Below, piece after piece: positions 8,294-17,245 of a DNA stretch of 64,000 nt. Position numbers and translations under genes: made by a program. The stretch is from Mycoplasmatota bacterium (GTDB lineage: Bacteria > Bacillota_I > Bacilli_A > MAG-NZ). Each line of letters starts with the position of its first letter. Position 1 is the first letter of the stretch. Below the pieces are notes generated by a model. That model did not search any database, was not told the origin of the DNA, and saw only the letters and a list, made by a program, of their open reading frames with translations. The stretch is taken from contig CP074575.1 of the NCBI GenBank assembly GCA_018394315.1, forward strand, positions 310,001 to 374,000. Reading direction: 5' to 3'.

Positions 8294-9480
8294 TATTCGT
8301 CCTCCCTTAAATGAAAAGTAATTTTTTTCGCAGCATCCAATGCAGCTTTTTTGGCATCTTCAACTGTCTCTCCAGTTGCGATAATGTAACCATTTCTATC
8401 TCCCATGTGCCTTGGCTTTCTAATATAATTCCCTTTTCTTCTCTTAATAAACACCACTTCAACACCAGGAGAGTTAAGAGCTTTAATCTTTCCAGTTACT
8501 CTGAGACTTTCTCCTTCTTTTTCTGATATTAAAAAGTGAGTGTACACATTTTCTTTTACTTTTGGCAACTCAAAATCTTCTTTTAAATAAAATTTAAGTA
8601 TCTGCTCTGCGTAATCAATTCCACTAGCTACTTTCATAATGTCATTCATTCCTGTACCCGTTGTTCTTGGATTTATTTCAATCAGTTTATAGATATCTCC
8701 ATTCTTTCTCATTTCAATATGTAATTCACCATTTTGAACTTCTAATTTCTTGGTAATATCTATAATGATTTTTTCTTCATTACTAGTTATATAGTCATCC
8801 TTATTTAGTGAGTATCCTAGTATAATGAATGAATTGTTTTTAGTATAAATATTATCCTGATGGAACTTAACGATATAAACAGGATTACCGTTTTCAACAA
8901 ACACCTCAAATAAGTACTGTTCTCCGTCTACATACTCTTCTACTAAAACATCATCAGAATTGTAAAATGATTCAGGGATGTCTTCTACTGTATCGACTTT
9001 TTTTACATCTCTAGAGGCTGATGAAGATGATTTCTTAATTATAAAAGGATAATTCAATAGAAAAGCGTCGCTCTTATTCATTTTTGCTTTTATGTAAATT
9101 GGCGAAAAATCATAGTCCTTAAATACTTCTCTAGTACGTAATTTGCTCTCCATAATCTCTAAAGCATTAGTGTTCCTAGGATTAAAAGTGAATTTATCTC
9201 TTAATCTAGAAGCCAAGGTAACATAACCATCTACAAAACTCAAAATAGATACTATTTCGAAATGTGGCTTTATATTTTGTTTTATATATTTTTTTAATTT
9301 ATCAAGAGATAAATCTTCCAAATAGAGCATTTGATGAACATCATGATACTCATCTAGCTGATTAATTTGTTTTTTGTTATCAGTTATTAAAATAGTATAA
9401 TAATTTAACCTGTCACAAGCCTTAATTACGTCCCTGCTTAATCCAGATTTATTCGTCTTAATGAAAACTACTGCCTTCAT
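8293..9480 (-). CDS. ATP-grasp ligase, middle gene of the MurF-like operon
   Basis: A 395-residue ATP-grasp enzyme, paralog of the plus-strand protein at 5970-7211 but without its C-terminal hydrophobic tail. The glycine loop FIIKKSSSSASRDVKK binds ATP; EEYVDGEQYLFEV and LIEINPRTTGTG supply the metal-binding acidic residues. The C-terminal domain contains GYIIATGETVEDAKKAALDAA, as in carboxylate-amine ligases of the BL00235/DdaF type. It follows the MurF-like gene by 55 nt and overlaps the yheC-like gene by 1 nt. Joining an amino acid to a carboxylate is the family expectation; the actual substrate is unknown. Confidence 0.82.
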   Translation of the reverse strand: MKAVVFIKTNKSGLSRDVIKACDRLNYYTILITDNKKQINQLDEYHDVHQMLYLEDLSLDKLKKYIKQNIKPHFEIVSILSFVDGYVTLASRLRDKFTFNPRNTNALEIMESKLRTREVFKDYDFSPIYIKAKMNKSDAFLLNYPFIIKKSSSSASRDVKKVDTVEDIPESFYNSDDVLVEEYVDGEQYLFEVFVENGNPVYIVKFHQDNIYTKNNSFIILGYSLNKDDYITSNEEKIIIDITKKLEVQNGELHIEMRKNGDIYKLIEINPRTTGTGMNDIMKVASGIDYAEQILKFYLKEDFELPKVKENVYTHFLISEKEGESLRVTGKIKALNSPGVEVVFIKRRKGNYIRKPRHMGDRNGYIIATGETVEDAKKAALDAAKKITFHLREDE

Positions 9481-9535
9481 AATATCACCCTATCATATAC
9501 TATGATTTGTTAACAAACACAATTAGTGTAAATGT

Positions 9536-10894
9536 TTAGATATATATATTTTCATCAACTAGGTAATCAAATATTTCTTCAAAATTGTCCAGCATTGATA
9601 TTTTTACTAAAACCACAGTATCTTCATCAATCAATTCACTTAACAGTTCTTTTACACCTTCGACACTATCTAACATAATCACTCTATCTTCTTCTAGTCC
9701 ATTTTCAATTGCTCCATAACCAATGAGCTTAGATACCTCATCTAGAGTAATTAAATAATCCACATCAGTTAAGTATTGCCCCATTTCTCTATGTAACTCT
9801 TCTTCTAAATCATCTAGATACCCCATCTTAGATAAAATAATAATTTTCTTTTTGGGGAATTCCATCAATACATCAATAGCTGCTTTTAAAGATGTTGGGT
9901 TTGATGAAAATGAATCATCAATAATCAATGAACCATTTATACCACTTTTTAGTTCTAAGTGTTTACTAACATATTTATAGTCCTTTAGGATTGCAATTGA
10001 TTCAGTTATATCTATACCTAATAAACGACAAGCTATAATCGCAGCAGTCGCATTATACATATTGTGTTCTCCTAGACCTGGCAACTTAACAATATACTTT
10101 TTATCATCATGAATAAGGGTATAAGACATTCTTAACACATCAACATCAGTTATTCTGTACTCACTCTCATTTTTACCAAAGTATATTAATTTTCCTTCAA
10201 AGTCGCTTATATCTATCTTTGCAGTATTTTCACAATCTTTATTTAGAATCACAAAACCTGACTCATCAATTATTTCAAGCATTTCTGCTTTAGCCTTAAT
10301 ATAACCATCTAAATCCTTACAACCATTAAAATGATCATAACCTATGTTGGTTATGATTCCAATATTGGGATTAAAGTACATATTTGCCTCAAGTATGTCA
10401 TTTGGCTCAGCAACACCCATCTCATAAACCGCTACATCAATGTAATCATCTAAGGCTACTAAATATGGCAAATTAAAATACCCTGCATTTTTACTCGATA
10501 TTGTTCCTTCGACATTATAAAACTTAGATAATATAAACTTGATCATTTCTTTTGTAGTTGTTTTTCCACATGTTCCTGTAACCCCTACAACTGGAATATC
10601 AAATAATGATCTATAGTATTTAACAAATTTCTCTAATGCTTGGTCAACATCATCGACATAAATAACAGTAAAATCATCAAATTCCGACTCAAGCTTAACA
10701 TCAGAAACAATCACTACGTTGGTCCCATTAAAATCTGATGGATAAATCCTTGAATTAGATACATAAAAATAAGCAGAATTAACATCAAGAAACCTAACTC
10801 TATAACCGACATACTCTATGTCACCTAAAAAGTTATCCTGTGCAATTTCACCCCCAATAATTTCATTAAATTCGTCAAGCGAAAACTTCTTCAT
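9536..10894 (-). CDS. Divergent MurF-like Mur ligase
   Basis: A Mur-ligase-family ATPase of 452 residues, similar in length to MurF. Visible: P-loop VTGTCGKTTTKEM (about residue 105), the GYIKAKAEML lysine used for carbamylation in Mur ligases, the GLGEHNMYNATAAIIA segment, and IIDDSFSSNPTSLKAA, where true MurF normally has D-x-YNANP-x-S. Loss of the YNANP motif and the operon with two ATP-grasp proteins argue for a specialised peptide ligase rather than the housekeeping UDP-MurNAc-tripeptide:D-Ala-D-Ala ligase. It starts at ATG 10894 after AGAGGTGA. The product could be a cell-envelope or spore peptide, but this is inference. Confidence 0.8.
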   Translation of the reverse strand: MKKFSLDEFNEIIGGEIAQDNFLGDIEYVGYRVRFLDVNSAYFYVSNSRIYPSDFNGTNVVIVSDVKLESEFDDFTVIYVDDVDQALEKFVKYYRSLFDIPVVGVTGTCGKTTTKEMIKFILSKFYNVEGTISSKNAGYFNLPYLVALDDYIDVAVYEMGVAEPNDILEANMYFNPNIGIITNIGYDHFNGCKDLDGYIKAKAEMLEIIDESGFVILNKDCENTAKIDISDFEGKLIYFGKNESEYRITDVDVLRMSYTLIHDDKKYIVKLPGLGEHNMYNATAAIIACRLLGIDITESIAILKDYKYVSKHLELKSGINGSLIIDDSFSSNPTSLKAAIDVLMEFPKKKIIILSKMGYLDDLEEELHREMGQYLTDVDYLITLDEVSKLIGYGAIENGLEEDRVIMLDSVEGVKELLSELIDEDTVVLVKISMLDNFEEIFDYLVDENIYI

Positions 10895-11003
10895 AAAATC
10901 ACCTCTACCTTAACCTATGAAAATATTTACTTTAACGACTGAGCAATTATCTTATAGTTTCTCTATAAAGTGGTTCGTTTTTTCATCAAATTATATTACA
11001 CTA

Positions 11004-11034
11004 TAAAAAAAGCCTAGAGAGTAAGCTCTAGACT
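11004..11034 (-). terminator. Terminator of the tRNA-Val/tRNA-Thr unit
   Basis: Minus-strand hairpin GTCTAGAG/CTCTAGGC (one G-T pair) followed by seven T residues, 13 nt beyond the tRNA-Thr CCA end. Confidence 0.75.
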
Positions 11035-11046
11035 TTAGATTATAAA

Positions 11047-11122
<76 letters not shown>

Positions 11123-11130
11123 ATAAAAAA

Positions 11131-11206
11131 TGGTGGAGAATGACGGACTTGAACCGCCGACCCTCTGCTTGTAAGGCAGATGCTCTCCCAACTGAGCTAA
11201 TCCTCC
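11131..11206 (-). tRNA. tRNA-Val (TAC)
   Basis: 76 nt with encoded CCA. Acceptor GGAGGAT/ATTCTCC (one G-T), anticodon loop CTTACAA gives TAC, T-arm GGTTCAAGTCC. First gene of the two-tRNA unit. Confidence 0.95.
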
Positions 11207-11254
11207 AACTGAAATTATTATATCAAATACTAAAATAGTTGTAAATAGAAACTT

Positions 11255-11277
11255 AAAAAGGGAATTTCTTCCCTTTT
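11255..11277 (-). terminator. Terminator of the ABC-2/hydrolase operon
   Basis: Minus-strand AAAAGGGAA/TTCCCTTTT hairpin ending in T residues, touching the hydrolase stop codon. Confidence 0.75.
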
Positions 11278-12181
11278 AAAGTTTACTTGTAATCCAATTA
11301 CTTATATCCTCATAAACCTCTTCTTTATTCGTTTCATTTATCATTTCATGAAGTGCACCTTCGTATATTTTTAAAGTTAAATCAGTTATTACCTTTTTGT
11401 ATTTTTTATGTATCTTATAAACTAGATGACAGTTTTTACCCCCTACTGGATCCTTTTCACCAGAAAACATAAGAAGTGGTATATCATTTATATTTTGATA
11501 ACTAGCTTTCGACTCTATATATAAAACACCCTTAGCCATTTCGTTTGCATAATCAATTGTAATTGTTTCACCGCAAAGGGGATCGTTATTATATTTTTTT
11601 ATAACTTCTTCATCCCTTGATACAAAACTAGACACTCCTAATTTTATAGCTTTTTTGTCTAGACCACCATAAATTAGTTTGTGCAATTTTTTACTATAAG
11701 CTTCTTTTCCATGCTTTCTCTTTTCTCTTCTTATCATCCATAAGGCTATTTTCATCATAATTGGCGAAGTAGATCCTGTTCCACTCAATATAGCACCATC
11801 AATTAAATCAGAGTATTTACTCAAGTAATCTCTTACTATGAATGATCCCATACTATGACCCATTAAAAAGATCTTTTTATTTGGATTCTCTTCTTTAATT
11901 ATTTCTGTTAACCTCTTTGTCTCTTCTACATATAAGTCCCACCCATTATCTTCATTAGATAGATAATTAAGTTTTTTATTTATACTTCTTCCATGACCTC
12001 TTAAGTCTGCGATATAAACAGTGAATCCATTATCTTTTAAAAAACTCGCAAAATTCTTATATCTCTTTCCATGTTCTATTGAACCATGAACTATCTGAAT
12101 AACTGCTTTAGCGTTTTCACGCTCATACTTATCATAAAAAATTTGTGTATTATCATTTCCATAAAAATTATACTCTAACAT
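11276..12181 (-). CDS. Alpha/beta hydrolase (monoacylglycerol lipase / lysophospholipase type)
   Basis: A cytoplasmic serine hydrolase of 301 residues. Family features: an oxyanion-region VHGSIEHGKRY near residue 32, the nucleophile elbow GHSMGS (Ser about residue 110), an acid in FSGEKDPVGG and the catalytic His in YEGALHEMINE near the C-terminus. This is the Hydrolase_4/PldB class acting on lysophospholipids or monoacylglycerols. Start ATG 12181 follows AAGGGGGA. It is 9 nt downstream of the ABC-2 permease gene and is probably the third gene of that operon; whether it serves the exporter is unknown. Confidence 0.85.
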   Translation of the reverse strand: MLEYNFYGNDNTQIFYDKYERENAKAVIQIVHGSIEHGKRYKNFASFLKDNGFTVYIADLRGHGRSINKKLNYLSNEDNGWDLYVEETKRLTEIIKEENPNKKIFLMGHSMGSFIVRDYLSKYSDLIDGAILSGTGSTSPIMMKIALWMIRREKRKHGKEAYSKKLHKLIYGGLDKKAIKLGVSSFVSRDEEVIKKYNNDPLCGETITIDYANEMAKGVLYIESKASYQNINDIPLLMFSGEKDPVGGKNCHLVYKIHKKYKKVITDLTLKIYEGALHEMINETNKEEVYEDISNWITSKL

Positions 12182-12190
12182 GATTCCCCC

Positions 12191-13108
12191 TTATCGTTTT
12201 ATTCTACTTAATCTAAACACTGATAATCCAAAAAATATAAACGCAATAACAATCATATATAGTATCATTACAGATACCGATATATCATATCCAAATAAAC
12301 TCATATCAACACCATAAAAACTTCGGTAAAAATCTGTTGTTCCTGCTGGGGCATCACTAAACACTATACCAAGCGGTTTTTCCATAAATATTTGTCTAAA
12401 TATTGATGAAGTGTGTGCTGCGGGATTAATCTTAATAACCGTTTGAAGTGTTTCTCCAATTACTCCAATCGGAATATAAATACCTGCTAGAAAACCAATT
12501 AATGTACCAACAAGAGTGTTTATTACTCCAACTGTTGAAACAGATTTAACAAATGATAATATAAAGAAAGAAATTGATGAAAAACTAACTACTGAGAGGA
12601 TTATTAGTAATATTGACTTAATGAATGTCATAAAAGATATAATTTCTCCTCCATTAGATATCATATAAAATTGACCTAACCCAAAAGTTATTAGTGATAA
12701 AACTATACCTACTGCCCAACTAGCAATCAAATATCCTAAAACGATTTGCCCTCTTGAAATTGGAGCGGTTAGAAAATCATTTAAAGTTTTATTTTCAGTA
12801 TCACTTATCATATCACTCAATATACTTAGTGGTACTGTTATTGAATTTACTGTTACTATCCCAGCTAAGATCCAACTATCAACTAACCATCTAATACTTT
12901 GCGTACTTGGAACACTTCCTTGTTCTAAAAACCCATTACTAACTAAATTATTAAACCTATTTATAAGACTATCAACTTGGAGTTCACCTAAAAAACCAAC
13001 ATATAAGAAAATAATAATCAAAACACTTAGTAAAGAGAAGAAAATAGATGTTTTGTCGTAAAGATAGTTTAAACAGTTTCTCTTAACTAATTTCAATACT
13101 ACTCTCAT
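12191..13108 (-). CDS. ABC-2 type exporter permease
   Basis: A membrane subunit of 305 residues with an N-terminal hydrophobic segment (SIFFSLLSVLIIIFLYVGFLG), a long extracytoplasmic loop, then about five more membrane spans. The central NKTLNDFLTAPISRGQIVLGYL segment is characteristic of ABC-2 permeases that follow drug/antibiotic-type ATPases. It is one base downstream of the ATPase gene and they form one transporter. Substrate unknown; drug, peptide or lipid export are all possible. Confidence 0.86.
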   Translation of the reverse strand: MRVVLKLVKRNCLNYLYDKTSIFFSLLSVLIIIFLYVGFLGELQVDSLINRFNNLVSNGFLEQGSVPSTQSIRWLVDSWILAGIVTVNSITVPLSILSDMISDTENKTLNDFLTAPISRGQIVLGYLIASWAVGIVLSLITFGLGQFYMISNGGEIISFMTFIKSILLIILSVVSFSSISFFILSFVKSVSTVGVINTLVGTLIGFLAGIYIPIGVIGETLQTVIKINPAAHTSSIFRQIFMEKPLGIVFSDAPAGTTDFYRSFYGVDMSLFGYDISVSVMILYMIVIAFIFFGLSVFRLSRIKR

Positions 13109-13109
13109 C

Positions 13110-14021
13110 TTATACCTCCAACCTATTTCCAGTAATATTTATGAAAACATCATCCATATTACCTCTAATAACTTCAAATGCTTCAACATACTTATCTACA
13201 TTATTTAGAATTCTAAGACCTTCTAAACTATCCTTAATCCTTATAATTATTGAATCTACTGACTTTTGATACTTAATATCTAATTCATCTAACAAAGATA
13301 ATATTTGATCACTGCTTGGAACTATTTTTAAAACATCACTACTATATTTTATCCTAAGTTGTTCTGGTGTTCCTGTTGCTACAATTTCACCCTCATTAAT
13401 AATAACAACATTATTAGCAGTATTCGCCTCTTCCATATAATGCGTGGTTAAGAATATTGTGATATGTTCATCATTTCTAAGTTTTTCAATTATTTGCCAT
13501 ACTTCACTTCTTGTCTTAGGATCCAATCCAGTCGTGGGTTCATCTAAAATAAGTATACTAGGAGTATTAATTAAAGCTCTCGCAATATCAGCTTTTCTTC
13601 TTTGTCCTCCACTTAAAGTTCCATATTTTTGATCAATAAACTTTCCTAAATCAAGCATATTGCTGATTGTATTTATACGACTCTCTAAGGAAACTTGGTC
13701 TAAGCCATAAAAACTGCCACGTATATCTAGGTTTTGCCTAACTGATAATCTTCTATCAAGCATATTCTCTTGAAATACAACCCCTACCTTTTTTCTTATG
13801 AGATTATCATCTTTTCCTAATGCGTTATCATCTACGATTACTTCGCCATTATCATATTCAAGTAGAGTACATATGATATTTATTGTCGTACTTTTACCAG
13901 CTCCATTTGGGCCTAAAAACGCGAAAAATTCTCCTTCAATAACATCAAAACTTATTCCTTTAACAGCTTTTATATCATCGTAACTTTTTTGTAAATCTTT
14001 CACTGAAATAATTTTTTTCAT
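13110..14021 (-). CDS. ABC exporter ATP-binding protein
   Basis: A 303-residue ATPase of the DrrA/CcmA class. Walker A FLGPNGAGKST (about residue 37), Q-loop VVFQENMLD, signature LSGGQRRK, Walker B ILILDEPTTGLD and switch His TTHYMEE are intact. A ~90-residue C-terminal extension (from about residue 215) is typical of the drug-exporter subclass. ATG 14021 follows AGGAGGGGG. It heads the ATPase-permease-hydrolase operon, divergent from mgtC. Confidence 0.9.
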   Translation of the reverse strand: MKKIISVKDLQKSYDDIKAVKGISFDVIEGEFFAFLGPNGAGKSTTINIICTLLEYDNGEVIVDDNALGKDDNLIRKKVGVVFQENMLDRRLSVRQNLDIRGSFYGLDQVSLESRINTISNMLDLGKFIDQKYGTLSGGQRRKADIARALINTPSILILDEPTTGLDPKTRSEVWQIIEKLRNDEHITIFLTTHYMEEANTANNVVIINEGEIVATGTPEQLRIKYSSDVLKIVPSSDQILSLLDELDIKYQKSVDSIIIRIKDSLEGLRILNNVDKYVEAFEVIRGNMDDVFINITGNRLEV

Positions 14022-14154
14022 GCTCCCCCTCCTATATCATAATCTTCATTTAATTAATTATTATTGATGAATAATTATATCATTTACTATATCAATAGAC
14101 AACTAATGTCATCTTAATCTTATCCTATAAATATACTATAAGTAGCTAGTGTTA

Positions 14155-14183
14155 ATTACAAAATACTCAAGATATGATATAAT
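14155..14183 (+). promoter_or_regulatory. Predicted promoter of the mgtC-like gene
   Basis: ATTACA (4 of 6 matches to the -35 consensus) and TATAAT separated by 17 bp, with a TGA extension before the -10 (TGATATAAT), 25 nt before the ATG. Confidence 0.55.
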
Positions 14184-14207
14184 TAACTCCAATGAAAGAG
14201 GGATATT

Positions 14208-14702
14208 ATGGAACTAAGTATAAATGAAATAATCATTAGAATCGGTATTACATTACTCTTTTCGTCTCTTTTGGGTTATGAAAGAAGCAAGCATAATAAA
14301 GCTGCTGGAATCGTAACTCACTCACTAGTAGCAGTAAGTACTGCAGCTATCGCAATTCTTCAAGTTGAGTTATATAATGATAGCATTAACTTTGTATTAT
14401 CAAATCCAGAACTAGTAACACACATCACATTCGAAAGACAAAGAATTGTCGCACAAGTAATTACTGGTATCGGTTTTTTAGGCGGGGGAGCTATCTTAAA
14501 AACAAAGAGCGAAATCAGAGGATTAACAACTGCCGCTACTCTTTGGGCAAGTGGTATTGTAGGTATAATATTTGGAATGGGTTATTATTCATTAGGTATA
14601 ATTCTTTCTGTTTTGATACTTGTACTAGTCTATGGTGTAAAAACCTATATTAGAAACAAAAGAATTAATAGAGAAACTACAGATGATAGTATCGAAGGAT
14701 AA
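14208..14702 (+). CDS. MgtC/SapB-family membrane protein
   Basis: A 164-residue inner-membrane protein. MgtC hallmarks are present: LLGYERSKHNKAAGIVTHSLVAV early, RIVAQVITGIGFLGGGAILK in the middle and GLTTAATLWASGIVGI, over about four or five hydrophobic segments. The C-terminus ends shortly after the last span, so the ~70-residue soluble domain of long MgtC proteins is missing. Members modulate growth in low magnesium or interact with ATP synthase; many short homologues have no known role. It is monocistronic with its own promoter and terminator. Confidence 0.88.
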   Translation: MELSINEIIIRIGITLLFSSLLGYERSKHNKAAGIVTHSLVAVSTAAIAILQVELYNDSINFVLSNPELVTHITFERQRIVAQVITGIGFLGGGAILKTKSEIRGLTTAATLWASGIVGIIFGMGYYSLGIILSVLILVLVYGVKTYIRNKRINRETTDDSIEG

Positions 14703-14735
14703 TCAGATATATCTTTTAACATTTTAATCCAAATT

Positions 14736-14762
14736 AAAACCCCTTTCAAAAAGGGGTTTTTT
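14736..14762. terminator. Bidirectional terminator between mgtC and kbl
   Basis: AAAACCCC/GGGGTTTT stem with A- and T-tracts on the two sides, serving the convergent mgtC and tdh-kbl units. Confidence 0.8.
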
Positions 14763-14765
14763 AGT

Positions 14766-15938
14766 CTAAATTATGTTCAATTCTTTCCCAACTCCAACAA
14801 ATACTTCAACTGCTTTATCTAATTGTTCTTTAGTGTGCTCAGCAGTAATCATACAACGTAATCTTCCTGTACCCATCGGAACAGTTGGAAATACTATTCC
14901 TGAAACAAAAACTCCACGTTCTAATAACTTTCTAGAAAACTCCATTGTTTTCGCTTCATCACCGATTATTACAGGAGTGATTGGAGTTTCACTATTCCCG
15001 ATATCAAATCCGGTCTCCTTCATTTTATCTTTAAAGTAGTTTCCATTATCCCATAATCTTTCAGATAACTCTTTGCTTTCACTCATTACTTTAATACTTT
15101 CATTGATCGCAGCTACTGTCCCTGGAGGAAGTGCAGTAGAGAATAGAATTGGGCGCCCTCTATGTGATAACCACTCTTTTGTAGCATAACTTCCTGCTAT
15201 GTATCCACCAATTACACCTACAGCCTTACTTAAAGTACCCATAATGAAATCTACTTGACCGTGCAAATTAAAATGATCAACCGTACCTCTACCATTTTCA
15301 CCTAAAACACCAGAACCATGTGCATCATCTACATAAGTTAAGCAATCATATTTTTTAGCTAAAGCAACTATTTCTGGAAGTTTACAAATGTCACCATCCA
15401 TACTAAATACACCATCGGTAATTATTAAAACTGTTTGATAATCATTTCTTTTTTCCTTAATTAATCTTTCTAGATCTTCCATATCACTATGTTTAAAAAC
15501 AGCTTTATCAGCTCTAGATAATCTAACACCATCAATGATTGAAGCATGGTTTAATTCGTCACTTAAAATTAAATCCCCCTTACCTGTAACAGCTTGAATA
15601 GTACCTGCATTACAGTTAAATCCAGATTGAAAAACCATTACTGCTTCTTCTTTTTTGAACTTAGCTAAAGTTTTTTCTAACTCTTCATGTAAATCCATAT
15701 TACCCACAATAGTTCTTACAGCTCCAGCACCAACCCCATACTTTTCTATCGCCTTAATACTAGCTTCCTTTAACCTAGGGTGACTTGCTAAACCCAAATA
15801 ATTATTACTCGTTAAGTTAATAACTTCTTTTCCATTTAAATTAATTACTGAACCACAAGCACCATAGTTAATTGGTAACTTTCTATAAACACCTTGATCT
15901 TTCAACTCTTGAACTTTCTTTTCTAATAACTTACTCAT
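14766..15938 (-). CDS. kbl: Glycine C-acetyltransferase (2-amino-3-ketobutyrate CoA ligase)
   Basis: PLP enzyme that cleaves 2-amino-3-oxobutyrate with CoA to glycine and acetyl-CoA, the second step of threonine breakdown. At 390 residues it has the usual KBL length. Family features: [28 protein letters not shown], the [11 protein letters not shown] segment, [15 protein letters not shown], and the PLP lysine in [14 protein letters not shown]. It overlaps the end of tdh by 8 nt, so the two pathway enzymes are translationally linked. The related AONS (BioF) is less likely given tdh next door. Confidence 0.92.
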   Translation of the reverse strand: MSKLLEKKVQELKDQGVYRKLPINYGACGSVINLNGKEVINLTSNNYLGLASHPRLKEASIKAIEKYGVGAGAVRTIVGNMDLHEELEKTLAKFKKEEAVMVFQSGFNCNAGTIQAVTGKGDLILSDELNHASIIDGVRLSRADKAVFKHSDMEDLERLIKEKRNDYQTVLIITDGVFSMDGDICKLPEIVALAKKYDCLTYVDDAHGSGVLGENGRGTVDHFNLHGQVDFIMGTLSKAVGVIGGYIAGSYATKEWLSHRGRPILFSTALPPGTVAAINESIKVMSESKELSERLWDNGNYFKDKMKETGFDIGNSETPITPVIIGDEAKTMEFSRKLLERGVFVSGIVFPTVPMGTGRLRCMITAEHTKEQLDKAVEVFVGVGKELNII

Positions 15939-16983
15939 TTATTCCACCTGGGAAAAGAACAATCTTTCCACATTTTCCTTCCTTCATAAGTTTAAATCCC
16001 TCTTCAAAATCTTCTAAAGCAAATTCATGCGTAACAATTTTATCTAAATCTAACACTCCTGATTCTACTAATCCAACTACTTTATACCAAGTATCATACA
16101 TTAATCTACCGACAACACCATATATTTCAATTCCCTTAAATACTACATCTTTAGCTAAATCTATTTCTATATTTTTACTAGGGATTCCTAGTAAAGACAT
16201 TTTTCCGCCTAGCTTAACGTATTTGAAAGCAGCCTCGATTGCATTTTTGTTTCCACTAAACTCTGCAACTACATCAACACCATTTTCAGTTTCTATAAAC
16301 ATTCTTTTTATTACATCTTCCTTTACAGGATTGATTATTACATCAGCTCCTAAATCTTTAGCCATTTGAATTCTATACTCATCCACTTCAACTGCGATCA
16401 CCTTTTTTGCACCTAGTGCTTTAGCTACATTAACTGCCATCAATCCGATTGGCCCACATCCCACAATCGCAACATTTTTTCCGACAATATCAAAATGCGT
16501 AAGTGTATGAACAGCATTTCCTAATGGTTCTAAGATTGAAATATATTTGGGATCAATTTTTGTTTTATTTACCATACAATTACTTGCGGGCATTTTAATG
16601 TACTCCGCGAATGCACCATCAACATCAACGCCAATAATTTCAGTATTTTGACAAATGTGACCATTACCAGTTCGACATTGCTCACATTCCCCACAAACTA
16701 TATGAGTTTCAACTGATACAATATCTCCAACATTTAAAGTTACAACGTTCTTTCCAAGCATAACTATTTCACCAGCTAGTTCGTGACCAACAGTAACAGG
16801 GGGTTTAATTCTGTTTTGACTCCACTCATCCCACTCATAAATGTGTTTATCAGTACCACAAATACTAGCAGCAATAACTTTAATTAAGACTTCATTGTCA
16901 GAGATTTCAGGTATAGGCTTTTTCGATAAGGTAAGCCCTTCTCCTTCGGTCTCCTTGATAATAACATTCATAAATTCTTTCAT
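15931..16983 (-). CDS. tdh: L-threonine 3-dehydrogenase (zinc-dependent)
   Basis: Medium-chain dehydrogenase oxidising threonine with NAD+ to 2-amino-3-oxobutyrate, 350 residues. Catalytic zinc ligands lie in [16 protein letters not shown] and [10 protein letters not shown]; the structural zinc cysteines in [15 protein letters not shown]; the Rossmann glycine motif is [21 protein letters not shown] is characteristic of TDH among sorbitol/threonine dehydrogenases. ATG 16983 follows AAGGAGAG. Threonine conversion to glycine plus acetyl-CoA by this pair fits an amino-acid-fermenting lifestyle. Confidence 0.93.
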   Translation of the reverse strand: MKEFMNVIIKETEGEGLTLSKKPIPEISDNEVLIKVIAASICGTDKHIYEWDEWSQNRIKPPVTVGHELAGEIVMLGKNVVTLNVGDIVSVETHIVCGECEQCRTGNGHICQNTEIIGVDVDGAFAEYIKMPASNCMVNKTKIDPKYISILEPLGNAVHTLTHFDIVGKNVAIVGCGPIGLMAVNVAKALGAKKVIAVEVDEYRIQMAKDLGADVIINPVKEDVIKRMFIETENGVDVVAEFSGNKNAIEAAFKYVKLGGKMSLLGIPSKNIEIDLAKDVVFKGIEIYGVVGRLMYDTWYKVVGLVESGVLDLDKIVTHEFALEDFEEGFKLMKEGKCGKIVLFPGGINE

Positions 16984-17245
16984 CTTACTCTCCTTAATTT
17001 GGAATTAATAATAGAAGTTGTGATTAATATATCACTACTTCGTAACAATAATTATCAAAAAGAAATTAGTCATAAATCATGTATGTTTTATATTGTTAAT
17101 TTGACAACTATATAATAACAAATAATAATTACAATTGATACTAAAATCATAAAAAAAACTTATGACTATTCAAAGAATATTAAAAAAGTATAGATATTAT
17201 CTATACTCTATATTCAAAACAAATATTAATAAAAAATTTTATGGT

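Noticed and set aside
14766-15938. 8-amino-7-oxononanoate synthase (BioF)
   Set aside because: Overlap with tdh and KBL-type motifs make glycine C-acetyltransferase much more likely; no biotin genes nearby.
17101-17116. TTGACA followed closely by TATAAT
   Set aside because: Only 4-5 bp apart and not in front of a plus-strand gene, so it cannot be a sigma-70 promoter.
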